Shown here: positions 16,897 through 26,354 of the stretch, piece by piece
Layout: every line of letters begins with the position of its first letter
Numbering within the stretch: the stretch's first letter is position 1
NCBI RefSeq assembly: GCF_042649045.1
Contig: NZ_JBHSEF010000009.1
Coordinates: 1 to 64,000, forward strand
DNA: 64,000 bases
Direction of reading: 5' to 3'
Source: Chryseomicrobium palamuruense
GTDB taxonomy: Bacteria; Bacillota; Bacilli; Bacillales_A; Planococcaceae
Translations under genes and position numbers: made by a program
The notes under the pieces: generated by a model
Database searches by the model: none
What the model was told of the DNA's origin: nothing
The model's input: the letters and a program-made list of their open reading frames with translations, nothing else

Positions 16897-17247
16897 ATGG
16901 AAAAAGTAGCATTTTTTATTCAAAACTTCATTGAAGTGCTCATGGATCAAGCGGCGATTGTTGCACCAGATGGCACGATTCTTTATACAAATCCGCAGTG
17001 GGACCTATACCACTTGAATCAGGCGGAAATGGCCCCTCTTTTCACTGGAGAAAATGTATTTCAACTGAAGACCTCACCCACCACAGAACATTTATCACAT
17101 GGCCTTACCGCATTACAACAGCGTCAGATAGACGAAGTGAAAATTCATTTGGATGCAGCACATCATTTGATTGCCCGTCGCTGCCTATTAGATACCGATC
17201 AAGAAGGTTTTGTCTTATTCAACCGCGAAGTATCTGCGATTTCATAA
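16897..17247 (+). CDS. Stand-alone PAS-like protein
   Basis: A 116-residue protein with a single PAS-like core (AAIVAPDGTILYTNPQWDLY near residues 18-37). The same pattern (ALITSDGTIYATNRAWRQF) opens the broken GGDEF-EAL gene directly downstream, so the two probably share an origin or a ligand. No output domain is present. The start at 16897 follows AGGAGTGGGAGC; the longer frame from 16852 is less well supported. Function is unknown beyond sensing by analogy. Confidence 0.6.
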   Translation: MEKVAFFIQNFIEVLMDQAAIVAPDGTILYTNPQWDLYHLNQAEMAPLFTGENVFQLKTSPTTEHLSHGLTALQQRQIDEVKIHLDAAHHLIARRCLLDTDQEGFVLFNREVSAIS

Positions 17248-17356
17248 AGAATATGAGCATTTGTCCCCTAGGAGTGGACCAATGCTTTTTTGTTGGATTT
17301 TAAATCCACAGTGCCTTTCTTTAAGGTGTATAATGAAGACCAAAGGAGAGGAAGGT

Positions 17357-19348
17357 ATGAGCCAGACACTCATTGACTCGTTGCAGGAAAATATCGCACT
17401 CATTACATCAGATGGCACGATTTATGCGACCAATCGTGCATGGCGGCAATTTGCCTGTGAAAATGGATCGGATCAAGGGTATTCCGATATAGGTCGGAAT
17501 TATTTAGAAACTTTAAAGAATGCTGGTTCTATGGAGGACGTAGAAGGTATTAAAGCCGTTCTTTTCGAGAGAGCGCCATTCTATGAGTCTAAATATGCCT
17601 GTCCCAGCCCCCAAAATGAACGTTGGTATTTAATGCGTGCGACACCTCTCCAGCAAGACGGGAAGGTTTACGGTGCGTTGATTGCTCATCGCAACATTAC
17701 TGAAGAGGAACTGCAGCGTAGAGAAGTGTATGATGTCCTTGAAAGTATGACAGATGCTTTTTATGCAATCGATTATGACTGGCGGATAATGTATTTAAAT
17801 TACCAAGCGGCATGATTGTTACGACGAGAAAGACAGGACGTTTTAGGAAAAATAGTGTGGGAAGAATTTCCTGAAAGTGTGGATACCATGATCTATTCGA
17901 CGTATAGAGCAGTGGTAGAAACGCAAAAATCACAAGTTATCGAAGAATACTACCCTCCACTTGAAACTTGGTTCGAGATTCATGTCTACCCTCGTTCAGG
18001 GGGTGGTGTTTCTGTTTATTTTAAAGATATAACGGATCAAAAACAGAAGGAAGCTAAGCTTTGGCAAACCGCACACTACGATCATCTGACGGGACTGCCT
18101 AATCGGTTGTACCTTTACGAAGAGGTAAAGCCTAAAATCAAAGAGGGTCAATCGACTGCACTCTTTTTTATCGATTTGAATGATTTCAAAATGATCAATG
18201 ATGTATGTGGTCATGATACAGGAGATGAGTTGTTAAAAGATGTAGCGAACAGGTTACAATCTTTACTGCCGTCCACATTTTTTGTTAGTCGATTTGGCGG
18301 AGATGAATTCGTCATCCTCGTTCCTTATCTAGATGATGAACAATTAGAAATGGATGCAGAACGAATAGCTCATGTGTTTCACGATCCATTCTGGATTCAG
18401 GAGATTAACCGATTTACAGTAAACGTTGCCATAGGAATCAGTGTTTTTTCAAAAGATGGCCATGATGCAGATGAGCTGATTACAAAAAGTGATATGGCCA
18501 TGTATGCGGCGAAGAAAATGAAGAATACCAACTGGGTCTATTATCAGGAAGCTATGTCCACTGAATGGAATCGACGATTGCGTCTTGAAAAAGATTTGCT
18601 GCAAGCGATGCAAAGAGACGAGTTGATGCCGTACTTTCAACCGGAAATAGACACCGTTATACAAGGCGTACTAAGCATGGAACTTTTAGCAAGGTGGGAG
18701 CACCCGGAACTCGGATTCATCTCGCCCCTAGAATTCATACCGATTGCGGAAGATTCAGGTCAATTAAAGGAACTGATGCAAGGACTGATTCGAAAAGCCG
18801 TTCAAGAGTTGGTTAGTTGGCAGGAGAAGGTCCAATATCAAGGGATGCTCTCTGTAAATGTAACGTCTCAATTGATTTCGGAAGATTCATTTTGTGAAAA
18901 TCTCCTTCGTCTCAAAGAAGAATTCCATCTGGCGGATGGAATCTTAGAACTCGAATTAACGGAAAACATGCAATTGTTTGAGACGCCTCTCATTCAACAG
19001 AAACTACGTATCCTACAAGAGAATGGCATACGAATTGCGATTGACGATTTCGGCAGTGGCTACTCCAACTTTTCCTATATCAGTGATTTTCCGATTGATA
19101 AAATTAAAATTGATAAATCATTCACTGATTATATTGAAGTCTCTAAAAGAGGAGAGGCCGTACTGGACTCATTGATCTTATTAAGTTTACGTTTAGGAAT
19201 TGATTTAGTAGCGGAAGGCGTAGAGACGGAAGCGCAAGTTTCCTATCTTCAAAAACGGGAATGTATGTTCATGCAAGGTTATTATTTCGCCCGTCCGATG
19301 CCCGCTCGAGAAGCAGGGGACTATTTAGAAAGTTTATTTAAGAACTAA
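17357..19348 (+). pseudogene. PAS-PAS-GGDEF-EAL protein interrupted by an in-frame TGA
   Basis: The frame runs 664 codons but contains TGA at 17813-17815 (codon 153), inside the second PAS domain (MYLNYQAA, stop, LLRRERQDVLGK). Family logic expects an aromatic or polar residue there, so TGG to TGA is the simplest change. Downstream the GGDEF motif FGGDEF (about 314), an EAL variant MELLARW (about 441) and DDFGSGYSNF (about 563) are intact. Thus the gene made or still makes a cyclic-di-GMP enzyme only if the stop is read through, re-initiated at the adjacent TTG, or is a sequence error. The start at 17357 follows GGAGAGGAAGG. Confidence 0.85.
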
Positions 19349-19360
19349 ATATACATAGAA

Positions 19361-19391
19361 AAACAGCACAAAGGCTTTCTTTGTGCTGTTT
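19361..19391 (+). terminator. Rho-independent terminator
   Basis: Perfect 13-bp stem AAACAGCACAAAG / CTTTGTGCTGTTT with a 5-base loop, right after the GGDEF-EAL reading frame. Confidence 0.85.
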
Positions 19392-19412
19392 GTTTGTGTG
19401 GTTATTTTGTTA

Positions 19413-19646
19413 CGAACGCTAGAAACCCCTTCACTAAGCTGTGACCTCCAGAAATGCAAAGGGCGCCTCCCTGTCCACGCTGTCATTTGACAGAATTTCA
19501 GGGCGAGCCTGCTACACATCTTGAAATAATCGAGTTGCGCCACCTAGAAACACACTCCAAAATCATTCGCATCCATTGAGGCAAAGAGCGCCTCATTGGC
19601 TCCGCCTGATTTTCTCGGAGTTTCTGGAGCAGGTGGCTTCACATCT
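19413..19646. repeat. Dispersed repeat family 2, copy A (two tandem diverged units)
   Basis: Contains CGAACGCTAGAAACCCCTTC, ACCTCCAGAAATGCAAAGGG and CTCGGAGTTTCTGGAGCAGG segments that recur in inverted orientation at 37581-37760. Internally it holds two related units, each starting near a CGAACGCTAGAAAC or CGCCACCTAGAAAC sequence, passing a GCAAAGRGCGCC motif and ending near CACATCT. It fills the whole interval between the GGDEF-EAL gene and ppiB, and no gene is seen in it. Confidence 0.75.
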
Positions 19647-20079
19647 AATTGTTAATTCTTACTTCTTTCATTTTGTCTCCGTTGGACATATTGCGAGCTA
19701 CATCTAAGCCAGATGTTAATTTACCGAACACTGTGTGAACACCGTCTAAGTGTGGTTGAGAATCGTGAACGATGAAGAATTGGCTTGATCCTGTGTCACG
19801 GCCAGCATGTGCCATAGAAAGGCTGCCTGGCTCATGTTTGTGTGGGTTGCCATCAGTTTCACATTTGATAGTTTTGCCGCTTCCGCCCATACCTGTTCCT
19901 GTTGGGTCGCCACCTTGAGATACGAAACCTGGGATGACACGGTGGAAAATGACACCATCGTAAAATCCTGAGTTTGCAAGTTCTTCAAAGTTTGCTACCG
20001 TGTTGGGTGCTTCATTTGGATAAAGTTCGAATTCTAGCTTGTCGCCAGATTCCATTAAAAAGTAACCTGTTTTTGCCAT
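19645..20079 (-). CDS. ppiB: Peptidyl-prolyl cis-trans isomerase (cyclophilin)
   Basis: 144-residue cytosolic cyclophilin that speeds proline isomerisation in protein folding. The active-site block is VIFHRVIPGFVSQGGDPTGTG, with catalytic R47, F52 and Q55. SMAHAGRDTGSSQFFI follows as the second conserved block. Translation starts after GGAGGAC. The gene appears monocistronic. Confidence 0.96.
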   Translation of the reverse strand: MAKTGYFLMESGDKLEFELYPNEAPNTVANFEELANSGFYDGVIFHRVIPGFVSQGGDPTGTGMGGSGKTIKCETDGNPHKHEPGSLSMAHAGRDTGSSQFFIVHDSQPHLDGVHTVFGKLTSGLDVARNMSNGDKMKEVRINN

Positions 20080-20181
20080 TTAAAAGTCCTCCATTTCAAA
20101 ATAACATCGGTACTAGTATATCACGGATGGAGAGGGTTACAAAAATACAGAGTTTGCTCGGTGTAATGAGAGGGTGAGAAA

Positions 20182-21417
20182 TTATTCTGACTCCAACAAG
20201 TAATCCGGTAGCTGGAACGTATAGACGGTGCGCGGACGACCTTGTTGATACGTCATTTCCTCACCGGATCGTACGATTAACTGATGATCCACAAGCTTTT
20301 TAATCATGCGCTCCGTCGACCGGCGAGTCAAACCTAGGAACGTTTCTAAGTCACTTGCAGTGAATTGATTCGAAGGATGTAACCCATGAAAACGTATGAC
20401 TTTGGACAAATTGGCCGGACTCATCGCCATCTTCTTTGCCAGTTCCACTTGGCGAGGCTGCGTCAATTGCAACACGAGTTTTTCTGAAGTGAAAGGCGTC
20501 GTTAAATTCTTCTGTGCATCCATGACAAAAATGGTTCCGCTATCTCCATACCCCAGAGCATCTTCCGCATGTCGAGTGGCTGTTAATGTATCGAGTCCGT
20601 ACCCGACCCCGACTTGCACGTGATGACGTTCAATTAATTCCCGGAATTCGAAAAGGTGAAGGACATATTCAATATGCTTCCGGGTGGTCACAAACTGTAG
20701 CGTTGTTTTATCGTGAGAGAACCATGGGCTCTTGAGAAATTGTCGAAGTGCATCATTCAAGTCCTTGGATTCGGAAGGGTTCCGTACCAGAACGACGGCT
20801 GGTTCTGCTTTTTGACTTTTCACGAGTTTCGCTAGATGGGCCGTTTGAGAGATGGCACGTTGTAATGTTTCGGTCAACTCCCGCATATAAAGAGACTTGT
20901 ATCCAGCTTCTTCTAGTGCTTGATGAACCGAATGAATACTGGTGATGGCTAGTTTCGTTTTCAGCGCATCTTGAGCGCGCATATGAAATTGCAGAACTGA
21001 ATCCAGAGAGATTTCTGGATAAATCTGAAGGACAGGTCCGCTTTCTACTGTAGAGGACAACTCATTTAGAACTTCTGAAAACAAGGCAGGCACGGTAAGG
21101 TCAATAGAGATCTCGGTGGCAGATACTTGATACATCCAGCTGGCATGTAACAAGGTGGCAGTGATGATGGCTTCGTCTTGACGCATCACATAGCTAGGGA
21201 TTTGTCGGCGCTCCACCACATCCTTTGCATAATGATAGGGAAACGTACCGGCGAAGAACAACGCATCGACTACGGGGAGTTGTTGAACAATCTCTCTTGC
21301 TTCTTTCGAATCACTATACGTATAATAATAAAAACGCAATTCGGGAAACTTGGTCTCTAGTTCTTGAATACGGGGAGTGAACAGTTCTGAACCGATTACA
21401 GCAATGGTGAGTGTCAT
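20182..21417 (-). CDS. Transcriptional regulator: sensor + degenerate GGDEF-like + winged helix
   Basis: 411 residues in three parts. Residues 1-190 resemble a PrpR/PucR-like receptor region (VIGSELFTPRIQEL, DALFFAGTFPYHYA). Residues about 205-300 contain VGVGYGLDTLTATRHAEDAL, the pattern of the degenerate GGDEF-like domain found in some regulators. The C-terminal ~100 residues hold two helix-turn-helix-like segments (ELAKKMAMSPANLSKVIRFHG and ASDLETFLGLTRRSTERMIKK). It is divergent from the enolase-superfamily gene, with 85 bases between the starts, so it most likely controls that gene and the GNAT behind it. The ligand is unknown. Confidence 0.75.
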   Translation of the reverse strand: MTLTIAVIGSELFTPRIQELETKFPELRFYYYTYSDSKEAREIVQQLPVVDALFFAGTFPYHYAKDVVERRQIPSYVMRQDEAIITATLLHASWMYQVSATEISIDLTVPALFSEVLNELSSTVESGPVLQIYPEISLDSVLQFHMRAQDALKTKLAITSIHSVHQALEEAGYKSLYMRELTETLQRAISQTAHLAKLVKSQKAEPAVVLVRNPSESKDLNDALRQFLKSPWFSHDKTTLQFVTTRKHIEYVLHLFEFRELIERHHVQVGVGYGLDTLTATRHAEDALGYGDSGTIFVMDAQKNLTTPFTSEKLVLQLTQPRQVELAKKMAMSPANLSKVIRFHGLHPSNQFTASDLETFLGLTRRSTERMIKKLVDHQLIVRSGEEMTYQQGRPRTVYTFQLPDYLLESE

Positions 21418-21433
21418 CCTAACACACCTCTCT

Positions 21434-21470
21434 CACTTAAATAACGACTATTTAACGACAACTATAAACA
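21434..21470. promoter_or_regulatory. Divergent promoter region with direct repeat
   Basis: TAACGAC occurs twice (AAATAACGACTATTTAACGAC), 11 bases apart, between the divergent regulator and the enolase-superfamily gene. It is a plausible operator half-site pair for the adjacent regulator. Confidence 0.35.
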
Positions 21471-21502
21471 AACATCATATTTTTGTAAAGGATGAACTAA
21501 AA

Positions 21503-22618
21503 ATGAAAATTAAAAAGTTGGATATTTATGCAATTCGCCTTCCATTGACTACGCCATTTATCGTTAGCTACCACTCCTATGACGACATGCCTTCCATTAT
21601 TGTGAAACTAACAACGGATGAGGGAATCGTCGGTTACGGGGAAGCCGTGGCGGATGATCATGTGACTGGTGAATCGTGGGAAAGTACCTATGCTCTCTTG
21701 AAGCACTCCCTCGCACCAGCTGTCCTTGGCATGAATCCGATGCATATGGAACGTCTACATGACAAAATGGATGCGACAGTCTATCAAGCCCCTGCAGCGA
21801 AAGCGGCAATTGATATTGCTTGTTACGATGCGGTAGGAAAAAAACTAGGAGTTCCTGTGTACAACTTACTAGGCGGTCGTTTTCATGAACGGTTCCCTAT
21901 CACACACGTTCTGAGTATCGGCGAACCGGAAGGGATGGCTCAAGAAGCTATAGAGCGAATGGAACAAGGTTATACCTCTTTTAAAATGAAAGTAGGACGT
22001 GATGTTACGAGCGACGTTGCTCGTATTCGTGCAGTACGACAGGCAGTAGGAAAAGATGTGGCGATTCGAGTCGACGTCAATCAAGGGTGGATCAATGCAG
22101 CCTCCACCTTGCAAGCTCTGGAGCAAATGAAAGACCTCGGTATCGATTGGTTGGAACAACCCGTAAAAGCAGATGATATCGACGGAATGGTAGAAATTAA
22201 AGCAAAATCGTCGACGCCTCTGATGATCGATGAAGGATTGAAGTACAAGCGGGAAATGCGCGAAATCATCCAACGTTCTGCGGCACACAAAGCGAATATT
22301 AAATTGATGAAGTGTGGCGGAATTTATCCAGCAATGAAACTTGCCCATATGGCAGAAATGGCGGGCATCGATTGTCAGGTAGGTTCAATGGTTGAATCTT
22401 CCGTAGGTTCAGCAGCTGGATTCCATGTTGCGTTTGCTAAAAAGATTATTAGCAGTGTGGAGTTGACAGGACCGTTAAAGTTCTCCAAAGACATTGGAAA
22501 TCTGCGCTATGATGTCCCATTCATCTCTTTAAATGACCAGGCAGGGCTTGGTGTAGATGTGGATGAAACGATTTTACAGGAATTGACGGTAGAACAGACG
22601 ACAGTGGAAGGAGAGTAA
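21503..22618 (+). CDS. Enolase-superfamily enzyme (muconate lactonizing / epimerase-like)
   Basis: 371 residues in the MLE subgroup. The KxK acid/base pair is K161 and K163 (FKMKVG), metal ligands are D191, E218 and D243, and the second lysine is K267 (NIKLMKCGG). The GSMVESSVGSAAGFH loop is typical of members acting on amino-acid or proline derivatives, such as dipeptide epimerases and cis-3-hydroxyproline dehydratase. The substrate cannot be fixed from sequence. The start at 21503 follows AAAGGATG; the upstream extension overlaps the regulator. It is followed after 3 bases by a GNAT gene. Confidence 0.85.
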   Translation: MKIKKLDIYAIRLPLTTPFIVSYHSYDDMPSIIVKLTTDEGIVGYGEAVADDHVTGESWESTYALLKHSLAPAVLGMNPMHMERLHDKMDATVYQAPAAKAAIDIACYDAVGKKLGVPVYNLLGGRFHERFPITHVLSIGEPEGMAQEAIERMEQGYTSFKMKVGRDVTSDVARIRAVRQAVGKDVAIRVDVNQGWINAASTLQALEQMKDLGIDWLEQPVKADDIDGMVEIKAKSSTPLMIDEGLKYKREMREIIQRSAAHKANIKLMKCGGIYPAMKLAHMAEMAGIDCQVGSMVESSVGSAAGFHVAFAKKIISSVELTGPLKFSKDIGNLRYDVPFISLNDQAGLGVDVDETILQELTVEQTTVEGE

Positions 22619-22621
22619 CAG

Positions 22622-23296
22622 ATGCGTACCATTCAAGTCGGTCCCTATCCTCTCCAGGTCCGATTATTGAGTCACGATGATTTTCAGGGTATTCTCCAAC
22701 TTCAAGAGAAAGTCTATAGGTCCCTTGCACAGCCGGAGCACTTGCAGCAGCTGACAGAAGAAGAAATCGATGTGATTCTTACTCAGCAGTTATTTGCCGG
22801 AGCTTTTAACGAGGAAAAGCTTGTTGCAGCTCGTGCTTTTTTACGGCCGGTGAATGACCCGGAACATCTTGCGAAAGATGTAGGGATTCCCGAAGACGAG
22901 TGGGAACACGTGATCTACTCAGAAATCACAGTAGTTGATCCAGATTTTCAAGGGTATGGTCTTCAAAAGAAGCTCGGGGAATGGTGGCTCGAGAGACTTG
23001 TAGAAAGTGATGTAAGTTACATCTGTACAACGGTAGCGCCTTTCAATATTGCGAGCATGAAGGACAAATTTCATCTCGGTATGAAAATCGCTGCACTAAA
23101 ACATAAATACAATGGAAAGCTAAGATATGTATTTGTAAAAAACCTTCATCGGTCGTCGCAATGCCTTGAGGAAACACGCAAAGTTCCTATGATAGAAACC
23201 GCCAAGCAACAGCAGTTGCTCGCTGAAGGATTCCTCGGTACAGCCATCAAGGAAGAACAAGGGGTCTGGTGGGTCCACTACACACTAGTAGAATAA
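22622..23296 (+). CDS. GNAT-family acyltransferase paired with the enolase-superfamily enzyme
   Basis: 224 residues. The acyl-CoA site is VVDPDFQGYGLQKKL (conserved Q/R-x-x-G-x pattern) followed by TVAPFNIASMKDKFHLGMK, the family's motif B. It is translated 3 bases after the enolase-superfamily gene, which implies a shared pathway. In Geobacillus an N-succinylamino-acid racemase works with a GNAT succinyltransferase to turn D- into L-amino acids; a comparable division of labour is possible here but is inference. Confidence 0.75.
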   Translation: MRTIQVGPYPLQVRLLSHDDFQGILQLQEKVYRSLAQPEHLQQLTEEEIDVILTQQLFAGAFNEEKLVAARAFLRPVNDPEHLAKDVGIPEDEWEHVIYSEITVVDPDFQGYGLQKKLGEWWLERLVESDVSYICTTVAPFNIASMKDKFHLGMKIAALKHKYNGKLRYVFVKNLHRSSQCLEETRKVPMIETAKQQQLLAEGFLGTAIKEEQGVWWVHYTLVE

Positions 23297-23366
23297 TAAT
23301 TCAATCTATTTATTTTTAGCTAAATCCGGTACACTGTAGCTAAAAGCAAAAGGCGGTGAACGACAT

Positions 23367-25247
23367 ATGAAAGATAGCCTCTCCATCCTCGGGATGGCGC
23401 TTCTTGTGTCGGTTACTGCCTTTTTTGTCGGTTTTCTTTTGCATGAGACCATTAGTTTGAACGTTTTCCTTTGGGGAGTAGGTGGGGCGCTCCTCGGAGG
23501 TGCTATCGGCTGGCTTCTTACGACACGTAAACATTTAAAAGAAGTAATCCATCATTACAAAGTAGAAATGAATAATGTTAAGCGGCAAATCAACTCTGCG
23601 AACCAGGAATTAACGGCTCTTTACAATAACACCAATGCGTGGATGTGGAGCATAGATATAGAAGCTGAAAGACTACACGTGTCAAAAGGGATTCTAGCCC
23701 TCTTTCAATATACACAAGAAGAAGTTGATGCAGATTATCAGATCTTCTATACACGTGCAGTCGAAAGTGACAAACATCTCGTCAAGAAGCATTATGAAAA
23801 ATTGCTGAGCGGAGAAGCAACAAAAAAAGAGTGGCGTGTGTATAAAAAAGATGGGACGATTGTTCATTTGAGCTCCGCAGGGGAACCTATTTTTGGGGAA
23901 AATGGGCAAGTCATTCGTATCGTTGGGGTAGTCGTTGATTTATCAAAAGAAGTGGAACTTGCAGAAGCGGTGAATCGGATTGCTATGACGGATACATTGA
24001 CGCAATTACCGAACCAAGTCCACTTTAATAAGAGATTAGAAGAAATGGTAGAAATGGGGATGGAGGAGAACCCACTAGCTATCTTCTATTTCAATGTCGA
24101 TCGATTAAAATTTATTAACGATATGATGGGATTTGAAGTTGGAGATGAATTACTAATATTGATTGCTGAACGTCTGCCTATGTATTTTGGTCATGAAACG
24201 CTCATGGCACGGTACGGGGGAGATGAATTCCTTGTGGCCTACCCCTACCAAGATCAGGAGGCCATGCAACTTAAAGTGGATCAGTTTCTGCAGTCTTTCA
24301 GGTCGCCATTTTTAGTTGATGACGAAGAGCTGTTTCTCACGATTAGTGCAGGAGCGGCACTTTATCCGAAAGACGCCAAAACGATGAACAGCCTGCTATC
24401 AAAGGCGAATGCCTCATTGAAACGAGCAAAACTTAAAGGAAAGAACAATATTCAGTATTATATAAGGGAAAATGAAGAGCTTCAGAGACGACGTCTTCGT
24501 TTAGAGCATGATTTAAAACGGGCGTTAGAATACCAAGAATTTGAGCTTTACTATCAGCCGAAAGTTTCTTTGGTTACTCGAAAAGTGCAGGGTGTCGAAG
24601 CATTGATTCGATGGCAACATCCTATCCTAGGAGAGGTTTCCCCAGGAGAATTTATTCCCATTGCAGAAGATTCTGGACAGATTGTATCGATTGGAAACTG
24701 GGTGCTAACTGAAGCGGTACAGCAGATTCACAGGTGGCAAGTAGCGAACACACCTATGCGTATCGCTATCAATGTCTCGAGCGCGCAATTAGAATCTCCC
24801 GTATTTATGGAGAATCTGGAGCGCCTTATGGAAGAATACAAAATTTCTTCGAATCTGCTAGGTGTAGAGCTGACAGAAGGCATGGTTCAGAATCTTGATT
24901 CGGCGATTCCGGTTTTATTCAAATTGAGACAATTAGGGGTGACCATCTATATTGATGATTTTGGTACAGGCTACTCATCGCTTGCCATCTTGAACCAGTT
25001 GCCGATTGATTTCATAAAAATAGACAAATCCTTTGTGCGTGAAGTGCCTCATAACGCGGGACAGGCAACCCTTGTAAAAACCATCATAGAAATGGGACGC
25101 AATCTCGGGTTTCAATTGGTTGCGGAAGGCGTAGAACGTGAAGAGCAAGCAGAATTCTTACTGCAGAACGGCTGTACCAAAGCGCAAGGCTTCTATTTCT
25201 CACATCCATTGCCCATCCATGAATTCGAAAAACGTTACCTCGCCTGA
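23367..25247 (+). CDS. Membrane-anchored PAS-GGDEF-EAL protein
   Basis: 626 residues. Two membrane helices (about 8-26 and 31-50) lead into a short coiled coil and a PAS domain (about 75-190). The GGDEF domain has YGGDEF near 285. The EAL domain keeps EALIRW (about 411), the DDFGTGYSSL metal motif (about 530) and AEGVE, so both cyclase and phosphodiesterase activities for cyclic-di-GMP look possible. It is the intact counterpart of the broken gene at 17357. A terminator overlaps its stop. Confidence 0.93.
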   Translation: MKDSLSILGMALLVSVTAFFVGFLLHETISLNVFLWGVGGALLGGAIGWLLTTRKHLKEVIHHYKVEMNNVKRQINSANQELTALYNNTNAWMWSIDIEAERLHVSKGILALFQYTQEEVDADYQIFYTRAVESDKHLVKKHYEKLLSGEATKKEWRVYKKDGTIVHLSSAGEPIFGENGQVIRIVGVVVDLSKEVELAEAVNRIAMTDTLTQLPNQVHFNKRLEEMVEMGMEENPLAIFYFNVDRLKFINDMMGFEVGDELLILIAERLPMYFGHETLMARYGGDEFLVAYPYQDQEAMQLKVDQFLQSFRSPFLVDDEELFLTISAGAALYPKDAKTMNSLLSKANASLKRAKLKGKNNIQYYIRENEELQRRRLRLEHDLKRALEYQEFELYYQPKVSLVTRKVQGVEALIRWQHPILGEVSPGEFIPIAEDSGQIVSIGNWVLTEAVQQIHRWQVANTPMRIAINVSSAQLESPVFMENLERLMEEYKISSNLLGVELTEGMVQNLDSAIPVLFKLRQLGVTIYIDDFGTGYSSLAILNQLPIDFIKIDKSFVREVPHNAGQATLVKTIIEMGRNLGFQLVAEGVEREEQAEFLLQNGCTKAQGFYFSHPLPIHEFEKRYLA

Positions 25248-25272
25248 TTTCTCCAGATGGCGGGGTTTTTTG
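25238..25272 (+). terminator. Terminator of PAS-GGDEF-EAL gene
   Basis: CCTCGCC-TGATTTCTCCAGAT-GGCGGGG hairpin, then TTTTTTGG. Its left arm includes the last codons of the upstream gene. Confidence 0.7.
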
Positions 25273-25314
25273 GTACAATGAAGTGAGATGAACAATCCAG
25301 AATGGAGGATTTCT

Positions 25315-26148
25315 GTGAAAGCCAATCCAGCAACTAAAGGTGCGATGCGTGTCCTGAAAGAAACGAGTCGCACGTTCTATATACCAATTACTTTTTTACA
25401 ACGTGATTTAAAGAAAGCCGTAGCTTCTGCTTACCTATGTATGCGTGCTATTGATGAGATTGAAGACCACGAAGACATTCCAAAAGAGCAGAAAGCGAAA
25501 GTATTGCAAAAAACCGCGGCACTTCTCGAAGCGAAATTTGATGATGTAGCGTACCAACAAATGCTCCAACCGATTCGTCATTTGCTTCCTGAAGTGACAC
25601 TGAGGTTAGCTGAATGGGTGGAATTTTGCCCAGAAGGTGCCAGACGGCGTATGCAACTGGCGACAGCTGAGATGGCAGAAGGGATGGCGAAGTGGGCCTT
25701 GAAAGACTGGGTCGTTACCACTAAAGAAGATTTGGATGATTATACGTACTACGTAGCAGGTTTAGTAGGCGTCATGTTGTCCGATTTATGGGAGTGGGAC
25801 GCGGGCATTCGCACAGATCGTAATCTGGCCATTGGCTATGGTCGCGGACTACAAGCCGTCAATATATTGCGGAACCAAGAAGAAGACTCAGAGCGTGGGG
25901 TCGGTTATTTTCCGGACGATTGGTCGCGGGCTGATATGTTCGCTTATGCGGAAGAGAATTTAGCAAAGGCCGATGCCTATATGGAAGACATCAACAAACG
26001 CAGCATTCGTTTGTTTTGTCAGTTACCTTTGACGTTTGCCCATAAGACACTCGATGCGATGAAACAAGGGAAAGAAAAAATGACGCGCGCGGAAGTAGAA
26101 CGAACTGTACAAGAAGTGGCAGGGGACGATTGGGAGGAACGCACATGA
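25315..26148 (+). CDS. Squalene/phytoene synthase-fold protein (YisP-like)
   Basis: 277 residues of the trans-isoprenyl head-to-head synthase fold. The first Asp motif is intact (DEIED, D47/D51). The second, normally DxxxD, reads N187-QEE-D191 within GLQAVNILRNQEED. B. subtilis YisP, a farnesyl diphosphate phosphatase of this fold, also has altered Asp motifs, so a phosphatase-like role is plausible. GTG at 25315 is taken as start because GGAGG lies 7 bases upstream; an ATG at 25288 is possible. It overlaps the next small membrane gene by 4 bases. Confidence 0.8.
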   Translation: MKANPATKGAMRVLKETSRTFYIPITFLQRDLKKAVASAYLCMRAIDEIEDHEDIPKEQKAKVLQKTAALLEAKFDDVAYQQMLQPIRHLLPEVTLRLAEWVEFCPEGARRRMQLATAEMAEGMAKWALKDWVVTTKEDLDDYTYYVAGLVGVMLSDLWEWDAGIRTDRNLAIGYGRGLQAVNILRNQEEDSERGVGYFPDDWSRADMFAYAEENLAKADAYMEDINKRSIRLFCQLPLTFAHKTLDAMKQGKEKMTRAEVERTVQEVAGDDWEERT

Positions 26149-26354
26149 AAAAAATAAAATGGCTCGTTCCGATTATGGTCGTATCCGCCGTCTTATCGGT
26201 GCTGGTCTTACGTGATCATCCCGATGTCACCTTTCAAAATAAAGTGCTGATCACCATTGGTGCATCTCTCTTATCTGCGCTCATTGGCTTCATTTTACTG
26301 AAAGAAGACATTGATAAAGTCGACCCAAAGCCTAAAGAGGAGCGTAACTCATGA
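26145..26354 (+). CDS. Small two-helix membrane protein
   Basis: 69 residues with helices at about 5-22 and 36-57 and a charged tail (KEDIDKVDPKPKEERNS). It overlaps the upstream YisP-like gene and the downstream AI-2E transporter gene by 4 bases each (ATGA), so it is in a coupled operon. No family recognised. The start at 26145 follows GGGAGG. Confidence 0.75.
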   Translation: MKKIKWLVPIMVVSAVLSVLVLRDHPDVTFQNKVLITIGASLLSALIGFILLKEDIDKVDPKPKEERNS

